Part shown: in pieces, positions 5,973-9,601 of the stretch
Layout of the letters: each line of letters starts with the position of its first letter
Numbering within the stretch: the stretch's first letter is position 1
Assembly (NCBI GenBank): GCA_023229765.1
Contig: JALNYO010000060.1
Location: forward strand, 1-9,601
Length of the DNA: 9,601 bases
Reading direction: 5' to 3'
Source of the DNA: Syntrophales bacterium
GTDB taxonomy: Bacteria; Desulfobacterota; Syntrophia; Syntrophales; UBA5619
The notes under the pieces: model-generated
Told to the model about the DNA's origin: nothing
Seen by the model: the letters and a program-made list of their open reading frames with translations, nothing else
Databases searched by the model: none
Position numbers and translations under genes: made by a program

Positions 5973-8079
5973 GCATGCCGCAGCGCTGATTGCTTTTTTT
6001 TTTCTGATCGGGGGGACGATTCCTGCCGCCGCGGCCCGGTATGGAAAATATTTCGTTACCGGTGCGGTTGAGCTGGAAACGAAGAATGAAACGGAAGACA
6101 GTCAGGACCAGCATAGCGCCTACAGTTCCTTTGAACACCGCTACAAGATTGATGTCCAGAGTTTTATCCTCAGTCCCCGGTTGCTTAACTACGAGTTGGG
6201 CGTTTCCATAGGCAAAGGCAATACGGAGACCAACGGCGCCTCCTCGAGCATAGACAATCTGGGATACAATGCGAGGGCGGAGCTCTTTTCCGGGAGGCGC
6301 ATCAATACCTCTTTTTACGCCAACCGCGAGTCCCTCAGCAGTTTTGTTCCTCTTACGGCGAGTGCCGGTTCCGCGCTGGTATCACAAACGAACACGAATT
6401 ATGGAGCGTTGCTTAACCTTAATTATCGGCCCTTTCCGGTTGCCATCAACTATGACGAGAACAGTATGGAAGGTTCGAACGGAGATCAGCGGCTCGACAG
6501 AAGCGTGCGACGTCTGCAAATCAGCGCCAATAAGGACTTCTCCGGTTTTTCAAGTAATTACGCATATTCCTTTACCGATACGGCCGACAAGATCGAGCAG
6601 ACCAACAATACCCGGGAGCACGCCGCCCAGGTGAATCTGGAAAAGACATTTTCCGAAAGCAAGACCTTTCGCCAGGATTTCCGGTTTAACTCGGTGAGCA
6701 GAATGGGAAGATTTCAGGACATTACCTCCCCCACGGTAACAAAAAACAGCGATTACACGCTGACCAGGGCTGATGAGATTGTCAGGTTTGACGCCGTTCT
6801 GGCGAATCTCACTGCGTCGCTCCCCAGCGCCCTGGGCGATGCCGGCCGCACCTTCACAATTGTCAAGATCGATGCGACGGCCAACAGAGTTACCGTCAAA
6901 CCGGCGGGAGCGGAGACGATCGGCGGCGCCGGTTCGCTCATCCTGCAGACGCAGTGGGTGGAGGTCACCATCATCAGTAACGGCATAAACTGGATCATTG
7001 GCCAAAGAGCGCCGAATCCGGGGTTGCAGGAGGAAAGCGGCGTCATTAACCTCAATTCCAGCAGCTCTTTCAGTTATCGCCCGTCGCAGGCATTCAGCAA
7101 TAACAGCAGCCTGAATGTCTATTATTTCAGCTCGGAGGCGGGAGCGGGAACGAATCTTTTTTTCTCCAATTCCACGAACTACCAGCTTAACCCCGAGCTT
7201 AGCGTCAACGCCAGTATGGGGGCAGGATATACGGATTCGGGAGGCGGTGCGACGAACGCGTCGGAAAATATCTCGGCCGGAATGAATTACACCAGGAAAG
7301 TCGGGCTCTGGAATCTCCATTTGTTTGAAAACATGGGGTTGAACAACAGCAATCAATCGGTAGCCGCAAGCAAGTCAGTCGGAAACGCCGGGCTTGGCGC
7401 CTCCGCCTCCCGGGACTATGACTGGTGGAAGTCCAATGTTACCCTCCAGACGCAGGCGATAAGGTCCGCATCGTCGGGAGGAGGCGGAACGACCAACTGG
7501 CAAGCGAGCGGCGCCTGGTCTGTTTCCCCTTCGGCGCGGGTTCAGCTTCAGTCTTTACTGCGTTACAGCCAGGACGACAGCAAAAACGACGCGATCGTTG
7601 CGGCAACGGAAGCGGGGGCGAATACGACGTTTCAGCCCTACTCCAATTCGTCCCGTACGACCGAGCTCGACATGAACTACGCCTGGCTTGCCTACGTTTC
7701 CGAGATTAACATGGCCACGCTGAGCGGCGGCGGTGTGCTGAGCAGCCAGATCAGCAAGTCGGGCGGAGGGGGAGGCTCCCAGACCGACAGAAGCTACTTC
7801 TACAGCCAGCTTATCGTCAGGTCGGCGCCGCTGAGAGCCCTTTTTATTACTATGACCTTGCGCGGGGAATGGGATAATTCCGTCATGGATTCCGACGATG
7901 TAGCAGGCCAAATAACCGGAACTTCCACTGCGCGCACGGTTTATAGCATGGAAAATGCATTGCATTTCTCGATAAGGAGGATAATGATCGAGCTCAAGCA
8001 CAATTGGCGCAACGAGACGGGCGCGAACAGTCTCTACAGCCGGCAGTCCATATATCTGAAGATTTCCAGGCCTTTTTAA
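5953..8079 (+). CDS. Outer-membrane beta-barrel protein with phage-tail-like insert
   Basis: Translation probably starts at TTG 5953, overlapping the PPIase stop by 20 bp, with AAGGAG at 5937-5942; no ATG gives a complete signal peptide. The 708-residue protein has a signal peptide (MRFTGIRH, core AALIAFFFLIGG, cleavage after PAAAA near 28), a long series of alternating-hydrophobicity segments rich in Asn, Ser, Tyr and Gly, and ends in ...IYLKISRPF, the terminal aromatic expected for BAM-inserted barrels. It contains no cysteine, so it is not a cytochrome and lacks the CXXC of MtrB/PioB porins. Residues 264-350 resemble a module common in phage tail fibres and interrupt the barrel pattern. 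Two Gly-rich stretches (SGGGG, SGGGGGS) are likely loops. Position between a PPIase and a heptaheme cytochrome suggests a pore or sheath for electron transfer or cytochrome export, but no specific family is recognised with certainty. Confidence 0.82.
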   Translation: MRFTGIRHAAALIAFFFLIGGTIPAAAARYGKYFVTGAVELETKNETEDSQDQHSAYSSFEHRYKIDVQSFILSPRLLNYELGVSIGKGNTETNGASSSIDNLGYNARAELFSGRRINTSFYANRESLSSFVPLTASAGSALVSQTNTNYGALLNLNYRPFPVAINYDENSMEGSNGDQRLDRSVRRLQISANKDFSGFSSNYAYSFTDTADKIEQTNNTREHAAQVNLEKTFSESKTFRQDFRFNSVSRMGRFQDITSPTVTKNSDYTLTRADEIVRFDAVLANLTASLPSALGDAGRTFTIVKIDATANRVTVKPAGAETIGGAGSLILQTQWVEVTIISNGINWIIGQRAPNPGLQEESGVINLNSSSSFSYRPSQAFSNNSSLNVYYFSSEAGAGTNLFFSNSTNYQLNPELSVNASMGAGYTDSGGGATNASENISAGMNYTRKVGLWNLHLFENMGLNNSNQSVAASKSVGNAGLGASASRDYDWWKSNVTLQTQAIRSASSGGGGTTNWQASGAWSVSPSARVQLQSLLRYSQDDSKNDAIVAATEAGANTTFQPYSNSSRTTELDMNYAWLAYVSEINMATLSGGGVLSSQISKSGGGGGSQTDRSYFYSQLIVRSAPLRALFITMTLRGEWDNSVMDSDDVAGQITGTSTARTVYSMENALHFSIRRIMIELKHNWRNETGANSLYSRQSIYLKISRPF
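6742..7002 (+). other. Phage tail-fibre-like module inside the beta-barrel gene
   Basis: Residues about 264-350 run YTLT...DEIVRFD, then LPSA-GDAGRTFTIVKID-ATANRVTVKP, AETIGG, LQTQWVEVTIISNGINWIIG. From memory this matches the pattern YTLT/D-x-x-I, LPxAxGxxGRxYTIKKxDxxxNxVTIxPxGxETIDG, LxxQxxxVxxxSDGxNWxII seen in phage tail and collagen-like fibre proteins. The flanking sequence before (RQDFRFNSVSRMGRFQDI) and after (SSSSFSYRPSQAFSNNSSLNVYYF) looks like barrel strands, so the module is probably an insert in a loop. Confidence 0.65.
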
Positions 8080-8088
8080 CGAGACTCG

Positions 8089-8113
8089 CCTCCTCATAAA
8101 CGGGTGCAGGAGG
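8089..8113 (+). repeat. Small inverted repeat between barrel and HAMP-like genes
   Basis: CCTCCT (8089-8094) and AGGAGG (8108-8113) flank a 13-nt spacer in the 54-bp gap. The AGGAGG is 20 nt from the chosen start codon and so is not its ribosome site. It may be a weak hairpin affecting operon transcript processing; nothing more can be said. Confidence 0.3.
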
Positions 8114-8133
8114 GTGCGAAGGGAGAAGAGAAG

Positions 8134-8703
8134 ATGAATGAATATATCGACAGTCGTTTCAAATGGGGCTTTATCGCCCGATTTTGCATAGGGATGGCGG
8201 CAATATCAATATTAAGCGTCTTGTTCTTTTTGCTCATCTTGCCGAAGGGGAATGCAACCTTTTATGCATCCCTTGTTTACGCAGTGCAAAAGACCGAGGT
8301 GAAACTTGTCCCGATAATTATTTTTGTGGTGCTTTTTGAGATTATACTGGCCCTTCTTTTCACTTTGTTCCTTACCCTTTTCTTGTCCCATAGGGTAGGA
8401 GGGGCGATTTTTAAATTGGAGGGCAATATAGAACGGCTAAAAAGCGGGGATCTCAATATTCACGAAATGAGCTTGCGCGGCGCCGACCAGGGACAGATTC
8501 TATCGGTAAAATTCAATGAGATGCTCAGAAAATGGCATGCCAGTTTTAAGGAATTAAAGTACTATTACGGCAAGTTTTCGGCCAGAACGAATGCCTTGGA
8601 AAAAGAGTGGTTTCAATCTGAGAAGGGTAATTCAGCGGCAATACTGAGGATTAAGTATGACGCAGAAAAGATGCAGGCAGTTCTTGATCGCTTTATTATT
8701 TAG
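8134..8703 (+). CDS. Two-TM membrane protein with HAMP-like domain, no output domain
   Basis: ATG 8134 is preceded by GGAG (8122-8125) at 8 nt; an in-frame GTG at 8104 would add ten polar residues and has no better site. The 189-residue product has TM1 at about 12-37, a short periplasmic segment (38-58, much shorter than a folded sensor domain), TM2 at about 59-84, then SHRVGGAIFKLEGNIERLKSGDL (85-107), which resembles the start of HAMP linkers in chemoreceptors and kinases. The remainder is charged and helical, probably coiled coil. No kinase, methyl-accepting, GGDEF or other effector domain follows, and the protein ends at a stop codon that overlaps the next gene by 47 bp. It may regulate through protein contacts or act as a structural inner-membrane partner of the cytochrome system. 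Its specific role is unknown. Confidence 0.85.
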   Translation: MNEYIDSRFKWGFIARFCIGMAAISILSVLFFLLILPKGNATFYASLVYAVQKTEVKLVPIIIFVVLFEIILALLFTLFLTLFLSHRVGGAIFKLEGNIERLKSGDLNIHEMSLRGADQGQILSVKFNEMLRKWHASFKELKYYYGKFSARTNALEKEWFQSEKGNSAAILRIKYDAEKMQAVLDRFII

Positions 8704-9448
8704 TGGGGCGTTTTCGGCATTGCTTGCTTTTGCAGAAAACATGGAGAAAGAACACCTCTTCGAGGGCAAGTGCGGCCAGTGCCATCTCAACACGCCCTTG
8801 AAGGGTGGGAAGATACTGCTCGTCAGCGATGTGGACAAGCTTTGCAAGGGATGTCATACGCAGATTGGAACCATCATGTCTCATCCGTACGGGGTGAAAC
8901 CGTCCTTCCCGCTGCCGCCGGAATTCAAGCTGGACTGGGCGGGAAAAATGACCTGCGCGACCTGCCATGAAATTCACGGGAGCAGAAAATATTTGCTGGT
9001 GGCAGAGAAAACGGGAAAGGCCTTCTGCATGAGCTGTCATCGGGAAACGCTTTTCAAAAAAAATAAGTACGGTCATGAGGTTGTCTCTTCTTTGCTCCAT
9101 CAGCCACAGTACGAGACGGTAAACCCCAGTCAGCCTCTGGATCGTGAATCTCAGGAATGCCTCGGTTGCCATGATGGCGGACTTGCCGGGGCGCGCGTGG
9201 TTAATATCGGCGGCGGCATCTGGCAACATGGCGCCGGGAATGCCGGCAGTCATCCCATAGGTGGAGATTATCAACAGGCAGCAAGAAAAGGCGGATATAG
9301 AAGGAAGGAACTGCTCAACAGGCGGATCAGATTGTTTGACGGGAAGCTCGGATGCGGCTCCTGTCATAATCTCTACTCCACTCTGCCGGCCATGCTTGTG
9401 CGGAGCAACAGGGGGAGCGCCTTGTGCTTTGAATGTCATATAAAGTAG
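8657..9448 (+). CDS. Exported heptaheme c-type cytochrome
   Basis: ATG 8657 has GAGGA (8646-8650) six bases upstream and begins a clear signal peptide (MTQKRCRQ, core FLIALLFSGAFSALLAF, likely cleavage after AFA near 26), so the 47-bp overlap with the preceding gene appears real. The 263-residue precursor has seven CXXCH motifs at 39-43, 63-67, 100-104, 124-128, 168-172, 233-237 and 257-261. There are exactly seven further histidines (33, 76, 107, 140, 148, 191, 199), enough for bis-histidine ligation of all hemes. Several motifs are paired (CKGCH near CGQCH; CATCHEIHG followed by CMSCH), as in the doubled-CXXCH cytochrome group. The final CFECHIK mirrors the ends of the other two cytochromes, but the rest is different. 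The Cys in the n-region is not in a lipobox. It is the last gene of the PPIase-barrel operon, so it could be the periplasmic electron donor to the barrel (inference). Confidence 0.95.
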   Translation: MTQKRCRQFLIALLFSGAFSALLAFAENMEKEHLFEGKCGQCHLNTPLKGGKILLVSDVDKLCKGCHTQIGTIMSHPYGVKPSFPLPPEFKLDWAGKMTCATCHEIHGSRKYLLVAEKTGKAFCMSCHRETLFKKNKYGHEVVSSLLHQPQYETVNPSQPLDRESQECLGCHDGGLAGARVVNIGGGIWQHGAGNAGSHPIGGDYQQAARKGGYRRKELLNRRIRLFDGKLGCGSCHNLYSTLPAMLVRSNRGSALCFECHIK

Positions 9449-9502
9449 AACGGCGTTATCGCGAGTCCTTAAGGGAGAGCTTTATCTTAGGAAATAGGAA
9501 AA

Positions 9503-9563
9503 GCGTCCTCTAAATGTGATATGGAAATGTTGCCAAACAAAACCCATACACAAAGGAGGACGC
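9503..9563 (+). promoter_or_regulatory. Leader with ribosome site able to pair upstream
   Basis: GCGTCCTC (9503-9510) is the perfect complement of GAGGACGC (9556-9563), which overlaps the AAGGAGG ribosome site (9553-9559) of the next gene. A second inner pair, TATGG (9520-9524) with CCATA (9544-9548), nests inside. The fold would hide the ribosome site, suggesting translational control. I recognise no known riboswitch core in it. The rest of the 116-bp gap after the heptaheme gene shows no convincing terminator or promoter. Confidence 0.45.
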
Positions 9564-9564
9564 C

Positions 9565-9601
9565 ATGAAAAACGTAACAGATTCGGGACAAAAAGTAAAA
9601 G
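9565..9601 (+). CDS. Start of an unidentified gene (3' truncated by window edge)
   Basis: ATG 9565 has a near-ideal AAGGAGG (9553-9559) five bases upstream and opens a frame reading MKNVTDSGQKVK to the window edge. Twelve residues are too few to assign a function. It may belong to the same cluster, since the gap to the heptaheme cytochrome is only 116 bp and the strand is the same. Confidence 0.75.
   Translation, partial: MKNVTDSGQKVK

Noticed and set aside
5953..8079. MtrB/PioB-type porin assignment for the barrel
   Set aside because: The protein has no cysteine at all, so it lacks the N-terminal CXXC of that family, and no other family signature was recognised.
9511..9540. Sigma-54 promoter before the last gene (ATGG...TTGCC)
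   Set aside because: The GG and GC pairs are only 9 bp apart.

Overview
The window looks like a chromosomal piece from a strictly anaerobic, cytochrome-rich Gram-negative bacterium, most likely a member of Desulfobacterota (the former Deltaproteobacteria, Geobacter- or Syntrophus-like). The reasons are three exported multiheme c-type cytochromes in under 7 kb, an NtrC-type two-component system with matching sigma-54 promoters, and a dispersed TGTCATTGCGAG-type intergenic repeat that is common in such genomes. The exact taxon cannot be proved from the sequence. All genes lie on the + strand and there is no tRNA, rRNA, transposase or CRISPR array.

Layout. (1) 1-2855: a regulatory/accessory operon with the 3' end of a sensor histidine kinase, a complete sigma-54-dependent response regulator, and a lipoprotein with six NHL repeats (a predicted six-bladed beta-propeller). 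(2) 2856-4764: two paralogous secreted cytochromes, one with five CXXCH motifs (3150-3848) and one with four (4008-4712). Each is preceded by a correctly spaced -24/-12 promoter candidate. A striking pair of overlapping perfect inverted repeats lies at 2904-2949, and a strong intrinsic terminator at 4733-4764 follows the second cytochrome. (3) 4765-4955: a dispersed repeat whose right arm runs into three 27-bp tandem units that supply the possible start codons of the next gene. (4) 4956-9448: a tightly packed operon encoding a SurA/parvulin-type peptidyl-prolyl isomerase, a 708-residue cysteine-free outer-membrane beta-barrel protein carrying an apparent phage-tail-like insert, a small two-TM HAMP-like membrane protein, and a heptaheme cytochrome. 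(5) 9449-9601: a leader whose Shine-Dalgarno sequence can pair with an upstream segment, then the first 12 codons of another gene.

Working model (inference): the kinase and regulator sense a signal and switch on the two cytochrome genes through sigma-54. The PPIase and NHL lipoprotein assist export and assembly. The beta-barrel, with the heptaheme cytochrome, could carry electrons or cytochrome subunits across the outer membrane. Clusters combining NHL/propeller proteins, PPIases, barrels and multiheme cytochromes are known around extracellular electron-transfer cytochromes in Geobacter-type bacteria, so this is best read as a divergent extracellular electron-transfer or cytochrome-filament locus, not a wholly new class. 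The least expected details are the phage-like module in the barrel, the repeat-derived gene start, and the overlapping dyads ahead of the cytochromes.
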